Assembly (NCBI GenBank): GCA_945621435.1
Contig: CALZBR010000018.1
Span: 1 to 45,011, forward strand
Reading direction: 5' to 3'
Source: an uncultured Lachnospiraceae bacterium
GTDB lineage: Bacteria; Bacillota; Clostridia; Lachnospirales; Lachnospiraceae
Length of the DNA stretch: 45,011 nt
Shown here: piece by piece, positions 16,313 to 24,815 of the stretch
Position numbering within the stretch: the stretch's first letter is position 1
Layout of the letters: each line of letters begins with the position of its first letter
The notes under the pieces: model-generated
Told to the model about the DNA's origin: nothing
Databases searched by the model: none
What the model saw: the letters and a program-made list of their open reading frames with translations, nothing else
Translations under genes and position numbers: made by a program

Positions 16313-17137
16313 TCATACTTCCAAAGAAAGAAGTTTTGAGGATATCGGCAGTTTTGAGTAGATTTCGGCATAACGGCTGGGGGAGAGATTCTCGATGAAG
16401 TTCTGAAGATAATTCTTTTTGATACCCTTTTTGTGCAGAATATCCACTGCTTTGTTGTATGCGATGGCAGCGTGAATCTCATTTTCATAGCGACCCACAA
16501 TATAATTGCCTTTAACATGAATGCGGACGGTATATAGATACTGTCCGTTTTTTTGTTCCAGGGTAACGCCGTGATACAGATTGACTATGTGCAGATTTTC
16601 ACGTCGAAAGTCTGTCTCATCACCGTTGAGGAAGAGAAAATCTCTGCCGGGGAGAGCATAAGGTTTTAAGCCGAAGCGAGAAAAAATGCTGACCTGAAGA
16701 CCATAGTCAGCCACAAAATAATGGTTTCCTCTGTACATAATCTTATGGGAGGAGAAATAAAACAGATCATCCATATCAAATTTTAAGATTTTGACCGGAG
16801 AAAGGTAGTAGTAGAACATTTTACGGCTTGCGTAGATAGGATTCCGGAAATAGATTCCGTTGTCTCTGAAGTTGATGAGGCAGACCCATTTTTCAAAAGG
16901 AAGATGGCAGGTCCCGGAATAATCCTGTAAGCTGAGGGACTGTTCCGCAAACAGACGATGTGCCTCCAGATAAGCAGAATGAGCTTTTTCGGCGGAATCA
17001 TAACTTCCGAGACTGATATGCTTGCGTTCTCTGGTAATGGAGGCACGAAAATAAAGGCTGCCATCCTTATGGCAGGCAGAGAAAACACCTTCCGGAAGTG
17101 AGGTGGATATATAGTTGTTGCTCCTTTTCTTCTTCAT
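16313..17137 (-). CDS. AP2-like / degenerate HNH-like protein of unknown role
   Basis: The 274-aa basic protein has two segments resembling AP2/ERF-type DNA-binding repeats. One is at residues 17-62 (GVFSACHKDGS, then HISLGSYDSAEKAHSAY). The other is at 190-247 (GVTLEQKNGQ, then YIVGRYENEIHAAIAYNKA). Between them, 139-186 resembles an HNH_3 nuclease core (FLNGDETDFRRENLHIVN), but the His normally before the IDG/ING step is Phe, so cleavage is doubtful. Such AP2-HNH proteins are related to homing-type nucleases. This one may be a decayed or repurposed DNA-binding protein. AGGAGC precedes the ATG. Its stop codon touches the GH25 stop codon with no gap. Domain calls are by eye and moderate. Confidence 0.65.
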   Translation of the reverse strand: MKKKRSNNYISTSLPEGVFSACHKDGSLYFRASITRERKHISLGSYDSAEKAHSAYLEAHRLFAEQSLSLQDYSGTCHLPFEKWVCLINFRDNGIYFRNPIYASRKMFYYYLSPVKILKFDMDDLFYFSSHKIMYRGNHYFVADYGLQVSIFSRFGLKPYALPGRDFLFLNGDETDFRRENLHIVNLYHGVTLEQKNGQYLYTVRIHVKGNYIVGRYENEIHAAIAYNKAVDILHKKGIKKNYLQNFIENLSPSRYAEIYSKLPISSKLLSLEV

Positions 17138-17202
17138 GTAGCTCCTGTCTGTATAGGATGGTTTTAACCCCGGTATCCTGATGATATGATGGTTTCGACA
17201 TC

Positions 17203-17231
17203 AGTATAACAGTTTTTGCATATCGGAGCAA
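17203..17231 (-). promoter_or_regulatory. Promoter of the AP2/HNH-like gene
   Basis: On the minus strand TTGCTC (17226-17231) and TATACT (17203-17208) are 17 bp apart. The predicted start is near 17196, about 59 bases before the ATG. Confidence 0.55.
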
Positions 17232-17296
17232 CACTTCATAAATATTTTCGAACTATATGACATATACTGATATATCGGACAAACCGGTAGTAAGGG

Positions 17297-17983
17297 ATGT
17301 CGGAAAGGATGAAAAACGCAAAAATGTATAAAAAGTGCATGGGCCTGTTACTAGCCTGTTATTTTTTGTTTTTTGCAGGATTCTTTTGCATTAGGGAGGT
17401 TGTTGAAACCAGGATTTTTTTTCAACCTGTGAAGCTTTTACGATTGAGACTGGAAGACATTGAACATGAGGCGGAAAAGAGAAAGAATTCTTTTGACACA
17501 TTACAGACTACGGGAAAAGGAATGGGAATTGCTACATTTACGATATCGGAACAACGGGTTGTTGACTGTTTTTTGCTGGAACCCGGAAAAAGTGGTGAGA
17601 TACCGGATGCGGAGCTGGAGGTGTTGCTTCGGATTGTGGAATCGGAAGCCGGATGTGAAGATGAGGAGGGAAAGCTGCTGGTTGCTAATGTGGTGTTAAA
17701 CAGGGTAAAAAATGATGCATTTCCCGATACGGTGAGTGAAGTTGTTTTTCAGCAGGACCATGGAGTGACTCAGTTTTCTCCGATCGCTGACGGGAGTTAT
17801 CACAGAGTAAAAATCAGCGAAGAAACCATTTCGGCCGTCAGCAGAGCACTCTCGGGAGAAGATATCTCTAAGGGAGCTTTGTATTTTGCGGCAAGAGAAT
17901 ATGCAGACAGCAGTCAGATGAAATGGTTTGATACAAATCTGGAATTTTTGTTTCGACACGGAGGACATGAGTTTTTTCGCTAA
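17297..17983 (+). CDS. SleB-like cell wall hydrolase
   Basis: The 228-aa protein has an N-terminal membrane anchor (about residues 13-33) and a C-terminal SleB/Hydrolase_2 domain (about 105-228). The catalytic region is IVESEAGCEDEEGKLLVANVVLNRV with the likely glutamate E117. HGVTQFSPIADGSY and HGGHEFF close the domain. SleB-type enzymes are lytic transglycosylases acting on peptidoglycan, in spore cortex lysis in SleB itself and in vegetative wall remodelling in some paralogues. In-frame ATGs at 17297, 17309 and 17324 are all close. None has an ideal ribosome-binding site, so the start is uncertain. No gene partner is evident. A promoter for xpaC follows within 20 bp of the stop. Confidence 0.83.
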   Translation: MSERMKNAKMYKKCMGLLLACYFLFFAGFFCIREVVETRIFFQPVKLLRLRLEDIEHEAEKRKNSFDTLQTTGKGMGIATFTISEQRVVDCFLLEPGKSGEIPDAELEVLLRIVESEAGCEDEEGKLLVANVVLNRVKNDAFPDTVSEVVFQQDHGVTQFSPIADGSYHRVKISEETISAVSRALSGEDISKGALYFAAREYADSSQMKWFDTNLEFLFRHGGHEFFR

Positions 17984-18000
17984 AGAGCTTATGGTTTTGC

Positions 18001-18029
18001 TTGCCATAAGTCGCTAAGTATGTCATAAT
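18001..18029 (+). promoter_or_regulatory. Promoter of the xpaC-telA unit
   Basis: TTGCCA (18001-18006) and CATAAT (18024-18029) are 17 bp apart. The -35 box lies in the right arm of a 7-bp inverted repeat (CTTATGG 17988-17994, CCATAAG 18004-18010) that has no T-run and so is not a typical terminator. It could be an operator. Confidence 0.5.
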
Positions 18030-18067
18030 CAAGATTGGATAAATGTGTTTTGATAAAGGACAGGACA

Positions 18068-19306
18068 ATGAACGAAAACAAATCGTGGAGCAGCATAGGA
18101 GAAGAAATCAGGGATGCCGTTCAAAGAGCTCTTCAAGATGGTGATTTCAGCGGACTTGGAGATGCGGCTGCCAATACGGTATCGGATACCCTGAAAAATG
18201 TCTCTGTTATGGTGGAACGCTCCGTATCTAAAAATAACTATACAGAGAGAATGGCGAGCGTTACCCGGGAGAGAAAGCAGGCTCAGGCGGCGAGAGAACA
18301 GGCACTGAGGGAAGCGCAGAGGGAGATACAGAGACCTAACCTCCTGTTTCGTCCCATAGGTTCCGTATCAAATATTTTGTTCAAGGTATTTGGAGGGTTG
18401 GGAACCGGATTGTCATCGGTGTTAATAATCCTCGGCATGATTTTTTCTTTTTTTGATTTTTTTCTGTTGAAGTTAGGTTTCATCCTGCTGTTGATATTCG
18501 GAGGTATGATTTATACAGGTGTTAAACAGGACAAGAGGTTGAAGCGCGCCAGAAAATACCTGCAGCTGACAGGGAACAATCACTATATCAACATCGAGGA
18601 CATTGCGCTTCAGACCAATCAGAAGCCGAAGGCAGTATTGAAAGATATTAAGAGAATGCTGAATCGTGGCTTTTTCCCGGAAGGACATCTGGATATGCAG
18701 GAAACATGTCTGATGTTGGACAATAAGATTTACAGCGAATATCTGACCTTGGAAAAACAAAGAAAGATACAGGAACGTGAGAAGAAAGCCCGGGAAAAGG
18801 GAAAACAGCGTAATCCCGTTGCGGAACCGGTGGATATTTCGGAACAAGAGGACAATCAGGGTGAACTGGATACTATGATTCAGGAAGGCCAGGCATGTAT
18901 TCGCAATCTCAGAGATATGAATGATAATATTGCGGGAGAAGAGATTTCAGCCAAATTGTTCCGTCTTGAGAATCTGCTGAAGGAAATCTTCGAACGTCTC
19001 AGGGAGCATCCGGAACAACAGCCTCAGCTGAAGAAGTTTATGAATTATTACCTTCCTACCACATTGAAGCTGGTGAAATCATATGAAGAATTTGATTCTC
19101 TGAGTGTTCAGGGAGAGGATATTCTTGAAGCCAAAGCAGAGATTGAAAAAACGCTGGATACCATAAACAGTGCATTTGCAGAGCTGCTGAACAGGTTGTT
19201 TCAGAAGAGCGCCTTCGATGTGACGACGGATGCACAGGTATTACAGACCATGCTTGCGAACGAAGGACTTACACGTCAAAAAGAATTTGAAAAAATACCA
19301 AGATAA
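18068..19306 (+). CDS. xpaC: XpaC-like membrane protein (5-bromo-4-chloroindolyl phosphate hydrolysis family)
   Basis: The 412-aa protein belongs to the XpaC family, which usually precedes telA, as it does here 14 bp before the next start. It begins with a charged region and has two hydrophobic helices (about residues 103-150). Next comes a segment like a winged helix (IEDIALQTNQKPKAVLKDIKRMLNRGFF), then a charged stretch and a C-terminal helical XpaC domain. The family name comes from a B. subtilis phosphatase phenotype, and the molecular function is not settled. ATG 18068 is chosen because AAAGGACAGGAC stands just ahead. An in-frame ATG at 18035 lacks such a site. Confidence 0.8.
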   Translation: MNENKSWSSIGEEIRDAVQRALQDGDFSGLGDAAANTVSDTLKNVSVMVERSVSKNNYTERMASVTRERKQAQAAREQALREAQREIQRPNLLFRPIGSVSNILFKVFGGLGTGLSSVLIILGMIFSFFDFFLLKLGFILLLIFGGMIYTGVKQDKRLKRARKYLQLTGNNHYINIEDIALQTNQKPKAVLKDIKRMLNRGFFPEGHLDMQETCLMLDNKIYSEYLTLEKQRKIQEREKKAREKGKQRNPVAEPVDISEQEDNQGELDTMIQEGQACIRNLRDMNDNIAGEEISAKLFRLENLLKEIFERLREHPEQQPQLKKFMNYYLPTTLKLVKSYEEFDSLSVQGEDILEAKAEIEKTLDTINSAFAELLNRLFQKSAFDVTTDAQVLQTMLANEGLTRQKEFEKIPR

Positions 19307-19320
19307 AGGAGGATACATAG

Positions 19321-20487
19321 ATGAACGATATTAATGAACTGTTAAAGGAAGCGCCTACACTGACGCTGGAACCCGTGATGGAAGGAGCGCCAAAGCTTCC
19401 GGCAGAACAGGCCGCAACAGGCACTGTTGTCAGCGCAGAGGATGAGATGAAATTAGAACTGACTCCCGAAGAGCAGAAGATGGTGAATGATTTTGCCGGG
19501 CAGATCGATTTGAAAAATACGCAGATGGTAATGCAATACGGAGCAGGCTGTCAGAAGAAAATTGCAGACTTTTCCGAGACTGCTCTGGATAATGTGCGCA
19601 CAAAGGATATGGGTGAAGTAGGTGAAATGCTGACACAGGTGGTAGCTGAACTGAAATCCATAGAAGATGGGGACGAGGATAAGGGCTTCCTCGGTATTTT
19701 CAAGAAGAATACAAATAAGCTTGCAAACATGAAGGCAAGATATGATAAAGCAGAGGTGAATGTAGAAAAAATAAGTACAGCACTGGAGCAGCATCAGGTA
19801 ACCCTGTTAAAGGATGTTGCCATGCTTGACAAGATGTATGAACTGAACCTGAATTACTTCAAGGAATTGTCTATGTATATTCTGGCCGGCAAGCAGAAAT
19901 TAAAGGAAGCACAGGAGGTTGACCTGCCTGCCCTGGTGGAGAAGGCAGAGAGAAGTAAGCTTCCTGAGGATACACAGGCCGCAAGAGATTTCTCTGAGAT
20001 GTGTAATCGTTTTGAAAAGAAGATTCATGATCTTGAGCTGACCAGAATGGTATCCCTGCAGATGGCGCCTCAGATTCGCCTGATTCAGAGCAATGACACC
20101 GTAATGAGCGACAAGATCCAGTCTACTCTGGTAAATACCATTCCTCTCTGGAAGAGTCAGATGGTAATTGCTATCGGATTGAATCATTCTACAAATGCAG
20201 CAAAGGCTCAGCACGAGGTCAGTGAGATGACAAACGAACTGCTGAAGAGAAATGCAGAGAATCTGAAAACTGCTACCATTGAGACCGCAAGAGAAGGTGA
20301 GAGAGGGATTGTGGACATCGAGACTCTCCAGGCAACCAATCAGACTCTGATCAGTACCCTGGATGAAGTGCTTAAGATTCAGGATGAAGGTCGTGAAAAG
20401 AGAAGAAATGCAGAGGCAGAGCTTCAGAAGATTGAAAAGGAAATGCGGGAAAAGCTTCTGGAAATCAGTTCAAAGAGCAAATCATAA
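19321..20487 (+). CDS. telA: TelA family (toxic anion resistance) protein
   Basis: The 388-aa soluble, largely helical protein matches the TelA/KlaA family, tied to tellurite and other toxic-anion or envelope-stress resistance, with the biochemical role unresolved. Recognisable stretches are KKNTNKLANMKARYDKAE (about residues 129-146) and LRLIQSNDTVMSDKI-type text near 260 (IRLIQSND). The C-terminus has NAENLKTATIETAREGERGIVDIETL. An AAGGAGG site precedes the ATG. Pairing with xpaC is conserved across Firmicutes and suggests a joint envelope function. thrC follows after 42 bp with no terminator between. Confidence 0.9.
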   Translation: MNDINELLKEAPTLTLEPVMEGAPKLPAEQAATGTVVSAEDEMKLELTPEEQKMVNDFAGQIDLKNTQMVMQYGAGCQKKIADFSETALDNVRTKDMGEVGEMLTQVVAELKSIEDGDEDKGFLGIFKKNTNKLANMKARYDKAEVNVEKISTALEQHQVTLLKDVAMLDKMYELNLNYFKELSMYILAGKQKLKEAQEVDLPALVEKAERSKLPEDTQAARDFSEMCNRFEKKIHDLELTRMVSLQMAPQIRLIQSNDTVMSDKIQSTLVNTIPLWKSQMVIAIGLNHSTNAAKAQHEVSEMTNELLKRNAENLKTATIETAREGERGIVDIETLQATNQTLISTLDEVLKIQDEGREKRRNAEAELQKIEKEMREKLLEISSKSKS

Positions 20488-20529
20488 TAAGCAACAGAGT
20501 TAAAATAAGATTTAGAAAGAGGAAATGAA

Positions 20530-22017
20530 ATGGAAGTTTTGTACAGAAGTACCAGAGGAAAAGAAGAAGCGGTGACAGCCTCTCAGGCAATACTGAAGGG
20601 ATTATCCGAAGACGGGGGACTTTTTGTCCCTGAACAGATACCTGCAATGGATAAGAGTCTGAAAGAACTTTCGGAGATGAATTATCAGCAGGTGGCATAT
20701 GAAGTGATGAAGTTGTTCCTTACCGATTTTACTGAGGAGGAATTGAAAAACTGCATCAATAGAGCGTACGATTCCAAGTTTGATACAGAAGTGATTGCAC
20801 CTTTGGTAGAGGCGCAGGGAGCTTATTATTTGGAGTTGTTCCACGGTGCTACCATTGCATTCAAGGATATGGCACTTTCCATCCTGCCTCACCTTATGAT
20901 TACCGCAGCCCGTAAGAATTCCATCAAGAATGAGATTGTTATTCTGACAGCTACCTCTGGTGATACCGGTAAAGCAGCTTTGGCCGGGTTTGCTGATGTA
21001 GAAGGCACCAGAATCATCGTATTCTATCCCAAGAACGGTGTCAGCCCGATTCAGGAGAAGCAGATGGTAACCCAGAAGGGGAAAAACACTCTGGTGGTTG
21101 GTATTCACGGCAATTTTGACGATGCACAGACCGGAGTGAAGAAGATTTTCTCGGATCGTGAGCTGGCAAAGGAACTTGATGAAAAGGGATTCCAGTTCTC
21201 TTCCGCAAACTCCATCAATATCGGACGTCTGGTACCTCAGATCTGCTATTATGTTTATTCTTATGCAACTCTTATGAAGCAGGGCAAAATTGCAGAAGGA
21301 GAGAAGATTAATGTGGTGGTTCCCACCGGTAATTTCGGTAATATTCTGGCCGCATTCTATGCAAAGAATATGGGGCTTCCCATCGGTAAGCTGATCTGTG
21401 CATCCAATGACAATAAGGTTCTCTATGATTTCTTCAATACAGGTATCTATGACAGAAACAGAGAGTTCGTACTTACAACCTCTCCTTCCATGGATATTCT
21501 GATTTCCAGCAATCTGGAGAGATTGATTTACCGTATTGCAGGAAACGACGCTGATAAGAATAGGGAGTTGATGACAGCACTCAGCGGTCAGGGTAAGTAT
21601 GAGATTACAGATGAGATGAAAGCTCAGTTGAGTGATTTCTATGGCAATTTTGCAACTGAAGCTGAGACAGCAGATGAAATCAGGCGTGTATATGAAGCCT
21701 GTGGCTATGTACTTGATACTCATACCGCTGTAGCCTCTTCCGTATATCAGAAATACTTGAAGGCTACGGGAGATGTGGCCAAGACAGTGATCGCCTCAAC
21801 TGCAAGTCCCTTCAAATTTACCAGAAGTGTTATGAATGCAATTGACAGCAAATATGATACCATGGGTGATTTTGAATTGGTAGACGAGCTTTCCGGGATT
21901 GCCAATGTTGAGGTACCCAAAGCTATTCAGGAGATTCGTACCGCAGCTGTTGTACATGATGTACAGTGTGATGTGGACGAGATGAAGAATGTGGTTAAGG
22001 GATTCTTGAAAATCTAA
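20530..22017 (+). CDS. thrC: Threonine synthase
   Basis: ThrC converts O-phosphohomoserine and water to threonine using pyridoxal phosphate. The 495-aa protein has the N-terminal Thr_synth_N region (YRSTRG, then LSEDGGLFVP). The PLP lysine is K112 in HGATIAFKDMAL, and the phosphate-binding ATSGDTGKAAL lies near 138-148. Length matches the longer class used by E. coli and many Clostridia. AAAGAGG precedes the ATG. No other threonine genes are near. It may be read through from xpaC-telA. Confidence 0.96.
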   Translation: MEVLYRSTRGKEEAVTASQAILKGLSEDGGLFVPEQIPAMDKSLKELSEMNYQQVAYEVMKLFLTDFTEEELKNCINRAYDSKFDTEVIAPLVEAQGAYYLELFHGATIAFKDMALSILPHLMITAARKNSIKNEIVILTATSGDTGKAALAGFADVEGTRIIVFYPKNGVSPIQEKQMVTQKGKNTLVVGIHGNFDDAQTGVKKIFSDRELAKELDEKGFQFSSANSINIGRLVPQICYYVYSYATLMKQGKIAEGEKINVVVPTGNFGNILAAFYAKNMGLPIGKLICASNDNKVLYDFFNTGIYDRNREFVLTTSPSMDILISSNLERLIYRIAGNDADKNRELMTALSGQGKYEITDEMKAQLSDFYGNFATEAETADEIRRVYEACGYVLDTHTAVASSVYQKYLKATGDVAKTVIASTASPFKFTRSVMNAIDSKYDTMGDFELVDELSGIANVEVPKAIQEIRTAAVVHDVQCDVDEMKNVVKGFLKI

Positions 22018-22060
22018 TGTCAACAGAGGAAAAGTACAATAATATATAAAAATTAGTAAG

Positions 22061-22101
22061 ATCCCCATCTGTGCGAATGACAGATAAGCATGGATGGGGA
22101 T
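22061..22101 (+). promoter_or_regulatory. Stem-loop region before deoC with two competing pairings
   Basis: ATCCCCATC (22061-22069) pairs perfectly with GATGGGGAT (22093-22101). Inside it, ATCTGT (22067-22072) pairs with ACAGAT (22080-22085). The two stems share bases 22067-22069, so they compete at their junction. There is no T-run, so it is not a simple terminator. The deoC ribosome-binding site (GAAGAGGA, 22108-22115) starts 7 bases later. It may modulate translation or stabilise the thrC transcript end. Confidence 0.4.
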
Positions 22102-22125
22102 AACTGTGAAGAGGATGGTATTTGT

Positions 22126-22782
22126 ATGAATGTAGAAGATATGTTGCGGCATGTAGATCACACACTGCTAAAGGCTTATGCTACATGGGAAGATATTGTG
22201 AAGCTGTGCGATGAGGCGGTGGAATACAAGACAGCCAGTGTATGTGTTCCGCCTGCTTACATTAAGAGAATTCATGAAACATACGGAGAAAAGGTAAATA
22301 TTTGTACCGTAATAGGCTTCCCGCTTGGATACAGTGTCACGGAAGCCAAGGTGGCAGAGGCTAAGCAGGCCCTTGCCGACGGTTGTAATGAAATTGATAT
22401 GGTAATAAATATTACAGATGTGAAGAATGGTGATTTTGAGAAGGTGGAAAAGGAAATCAAGACACTGAAAGAGGTATGCGGGGAGCATATACTGAAGGTG
22501 ATCATTGAGACCTGCTATCTTACGGAAGAAGAGAAGATTGCCATGTGCAGGGCAGTAACAAATGCCGGTGCGGATTATATCAAGACGTCTACCGGCTTTG
22601 GTACCGATGGCGCAACAAAGGCAGATATTGAGCTGTTTAAGAAATATATCGGACCTGAAGTAAAGATGAAGGCGGCAGGAGGAGTATCTACAGTAGAAGA
22701 TCTGGAAATGTTTTTACAGCTTGGATGTGAGAGAGTAGGTACCTCCAGAGCGGTCAGCTTATGTAAAGAAAAAATAAAGTAA
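22126..22782 (+). CDS. deoC: Deoxyribose-phosphate aldolase
   Basis: DeoC splits 2-deoxyribose 5-phosphate into acetaldehyde and glyceraldehyde 3-phosphate in deoxynucleoside breakdown. The 218-aa protein has the Schiff-base lysine in DYIKTSTGFG (near residue 155) and the catalytic aspartate in NEIDMVIN. The second lysine is in VKMKAAGG. Length is normal for the short bacterial class. An upstream in-frame ATG at 22090 would add 12 unrelated residues. GAAGAGGA at 22108-22115 is 10 bases from 22126, which is therefore preferred. No other deo genes are present. Confidence 0.96.
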   Translation: MNVEDMLRHVDHTLLKAYATWEDIVKLCDEAVEYKTASVCVPPAYIKRIHETYGEKVNICTVIGFPLGYSVTEAKVAEAKQALADGCNEIDMVINITDVKNGDFEKVEKEIKTLKEVCGEHILKVIIETCYLTEEEKIAMCRAVTNAGADYIKTSTGFGTDGATKADIELFKKYIGPEVKMKAAGGVSTVEDLEMFLQLGCERVGTSRAVSLCKEKIK

Positions 22783-22808
22783 AATCTTTATAAATTCAAC
22801 AGCATTTA

Positions 22809-22837
22809 TTGACTTTTGCCACATAATTTGAGATAAT
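22809..22837 (+). promoter_or_regulatory. Promoter of pckA
   Basis: TTGACT (22809-22814) and GATAAT (22832-22837) are spaced 17 bp apart. The expected start near 22844 gives a leader of about 100 bases before the pckA ATG. Confidence 0.65.
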
Positions 22838-22851
22838 TAACCCAAATTTGG

Positions 22852-22914
22852 CTGTCCGTTAAATATGCCCGGACAGGCTGGAATTTTACAAGTCACCGCA
22901 TGTGTTACTGCGGT
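22852..22914 (+). promoter_or_regulatory. Two-hairpin 5' leader of pckA
   Basis: The leader contains CTGTCCG/CGGACAG (22852-22858 with 22870-22876) and ACCGCA/TGCGGT (22895-22900 with 22909-22914). Neither is followed by a T-run. The second lies 13 bases ahead of the ribosome-binding site AAAGGAGG. It could affect RNA stability or ribosome access. No known riboswitch class is recognised. Confidence 0.4.
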
Positions 22915-22945
22915 AGTAATATACTATAAAAGGAGGACATGTAAT

Positions 22946-24676
22946 ATGTCAACAAAAGCTTATTATCCGCTGAATGAAATCGGCGCCGGCAAGCCTGGCT
23001 TCAGCAAGACACGTTCCATTATCGAAGCTGCTTTTTACGGCAACAATGTTGTAAAGGTTAACACCGTAAGAGAAGCATACGATCTTGCCAAGAATTCTCC
23101 CGGAACCATCGTTACAGATATGCCTATTTACAGGGCAGAAGAGCAGGGACTTGAGAGAGACGCAAAGGTTCTGCTGTTCAATGATGGCGCTGTTACCGGA
23201 CGTTATGCGGCAGCACGTCGCATCAAGGGACAGCCCGGTGTAGACGCTGCCAAGCTTGACAAGGTAGTTATGGACGCTGTATACAGAACCCGTTGGCAGA
23301 CTCTGTATCATGCAGAATGCTTTATCGGTCTTGATCCTGAATTCATGGTTAAGGCTCATCTGCTGATTCCTGAAGGAGAAGAGAATCTGCTTTACAACTG
23401 GATGCTGAACTTCCAGTATATGTCTGACAAATACGTTGCAATGTACAAGGATTCCCAGCCTATCGGAGGAGGAAAAGAGCCTGATATCTATATCTTCTCT
23501 AATCCCCAGTGGACTCCCGAGGAAGCTCCCGATGTGGATTACAGCTGCCTGAGCGATCCTCTGACTCTGTGCTACTTCGATACAGATCAGAACTGTGCTG
23601 CTATCCTTGGTATGAAGTACTTCGGTGAGCACAAGAAGGGAACCCTGACCATGGCTTGGGCAATGGCTAACAGAAACGGCTATGCTTCCTGCCACGGCGG
23701 ACAGAAGGAGTACTCCCTGGAGGGTGGCAAGAAGTTCGTTGCTTCCGTATACGGCTTGTCCGGATCCGGTAAGTCTACTCTTACCCATGCAAAACATGCC
23801 GGCAAGTATGACCAGTTCGGCGGCATCAAGGTGCTTCATGACGATGCTTTCATCATCAATTCCGACACCTGTGCTTCCATCGCTTTGGAGCCTACTTATT
23901 TCGATAAGACCGCTGACTATCCTACCGGATGCCCTGATAACAAGTTCCTGCTTACCGCACAGAACTGTTCCGCAACTCTGGACGAGGATGGCAAGGTTCA
24001 GCTGGTTACCGAGGATATCAGAAACGGTAACGGACGTGCAATCAAGTCCAAGCTTTGGAGCCCTAACCGCGTAGATAAGATTGACTCCCCCGTGAATGCA
24101 ATCTTCTGGATCATGAAGGATCCTACCATTCCTCCTGTAGTAAAGCTTAAGGGAGCAGCACTTGCTTCTGTTATGGGTGCAACTCTTGCAACCAAGACCT
24201 CTACCGCAGAGCGTGTAGCAGCAGGTACCGATATGAATGCACTTCGTATCGTTCCTTACGCTAACCCCTTCAGAACCTATCCTCTGGTTAACGACTATGA
24301 GAAGTTCAAGAAGCTGGTTGAAGAGAAGAACGTAGACTGCTATATTGTTAACACCGGAGACTTCATGGGTACCAAGTGTAAGCCCGCAGATACTCTCGGA
24401 ATTCTGGAGACAATCGTTGAAGGGAAAGCAAAGTTCGAGCAGTGGGGACCTTTCGAAGATATCGAAATTATGTATGACTGGTCCGGCAAGACCTCTGATG
24501 CATTCAAGCCCGACCTCACTGACAAGGAATATGTTGCACAGCTGAAGAATGCGATGCAGAATCGTGTGGACGCAGTAGAAGGCTTTGCAACCAAGCAGGA
24601 AGGCTATGATAAGCTTCCCGATGAGGCACTGGCTGCCCTGAAGAAGATTGTTGACGAGGTAGCAAGCCTGTCTTAG
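22946..24676 (+). CDS. pckA: Phosphoenolpyruvate carboxykinase (ATP)
   Basis: PckA interconverts oxaloacetate plus ATP and PEP plus CO2 plus ADP. In fermentative bacteria it often runs toward oxaloacetate, conserving ATP. The 576-aa protein has the kinase P-loop GLSGSGKST at residues 270-278, the acidic metal site HDDAFIIN shortly after, and ATKTSTAERV near 412-421. These fit the ATP-dependent class. The frame is open further upstream (to 22865), but AAAGGAGG at 22928-22935 and the family N-terminus support ATG 22946. It has its own promoter and terminator. Together with the carboxyltransferase gene at the left end it marks the PEP-oxaloacetate-pyruvate node. Confidence 0.96.
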   Translation: MSTKAYYPLNEIGAGKPGFSKTRSIIEAAFYGNNVVKVNTVREAYDLAKNSPGTIVTDMPIYRAEEQGLERDAKVLLFNDGAVTGRYAAARRIKGQPGVDAAKLDKVVMDAVYRTRWQTLYHAECFIGLDPEFMVKAHLLIPEGEENLLYNWMLNFQYMSDKYVAMYKDSQPIGGGKEPDIYIFSNPQWTPEEAPDVDYSCLSDPLTLCYFDTDQNCAAILGMKYFGEHKKGTLTMAWAMANRNGYASCHGGQKEYSLEGGKKFVASVYGLSGSGKSTLTHAKHAGKYDQFGGIKVLHDDAFIINSDTCASIALEPTYFDKTADYPTGCPDNKFLLTAQNCSATLDEDGKVQLVTEDIRNGNGRAIKSKLWSPNRVDKIDSPVNAIFWIMKDPTIPPVVKLKGAALASVMGATLATKTSTAERVAAGTDMNALRIVPYANPFRTYPLVNDYEKFKKLVEEKNVDCYIVNTGDFMGTKCKPADTLGILETIVEGKAKFEQWGPFEDIEIMYDWSGKTSDAFKPDLTDKEYVAQLKNAMQNRVDAVEGFATKQEGYDKLPDEALAALKKIVDEVASLS

Positions 24677-24713
24677 TGGCACATAGAGAAACATAGTATA
24701 AAAAGAGAATAGA

Positions 24714-24757
24714 AGAATCCCGAAGCCGTTCAATGGATGGCTTCGGGATTCTTTTTT
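24714..24757 (+). terminator. Terminator after pckA
   Basis: A perfect 14-bp stem (AGAATCCCGAAGCC at 24714-24727 with 24739-24752) with an 11-base loop leads into T6 (24752-24757). Confidence 0.9.
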
Positions 24758-24815
24758 GGAAATTGTATTCAGAAAATGAAATATCCTGATTCATTTCTAT
24801 TGTGATGGAAACAAA

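Noticed and set aside
17988..18010. Inverted repeat after the SleB-like gene considered as a terminator
   Set aside because: It lacks a T-run, and a well-spaced promoter starts within its right arm. It is noted with that promoter instead.
20602..21723. 373-aa open frame on the minus strand opposite thrC
   Set aside because: It is a shadow of the threonine synthase gene, with no family resemblance and implausible composition.
22865..22945. 27-residue N-terminal extension of PckA
   Set aside because: A full ribosome-binding site stands before ATG 22946, and the family N-terminus starts there. The extension coincides with the structured leader.
22949..24733. 594-aa open frame on the minus strand opposite pckA
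   Set aside because: It lies antisense to a clear, highly conserved pckA. The frame is open because of codon bias of the real gene. It has no ribosome-binding site or recognisable domain.
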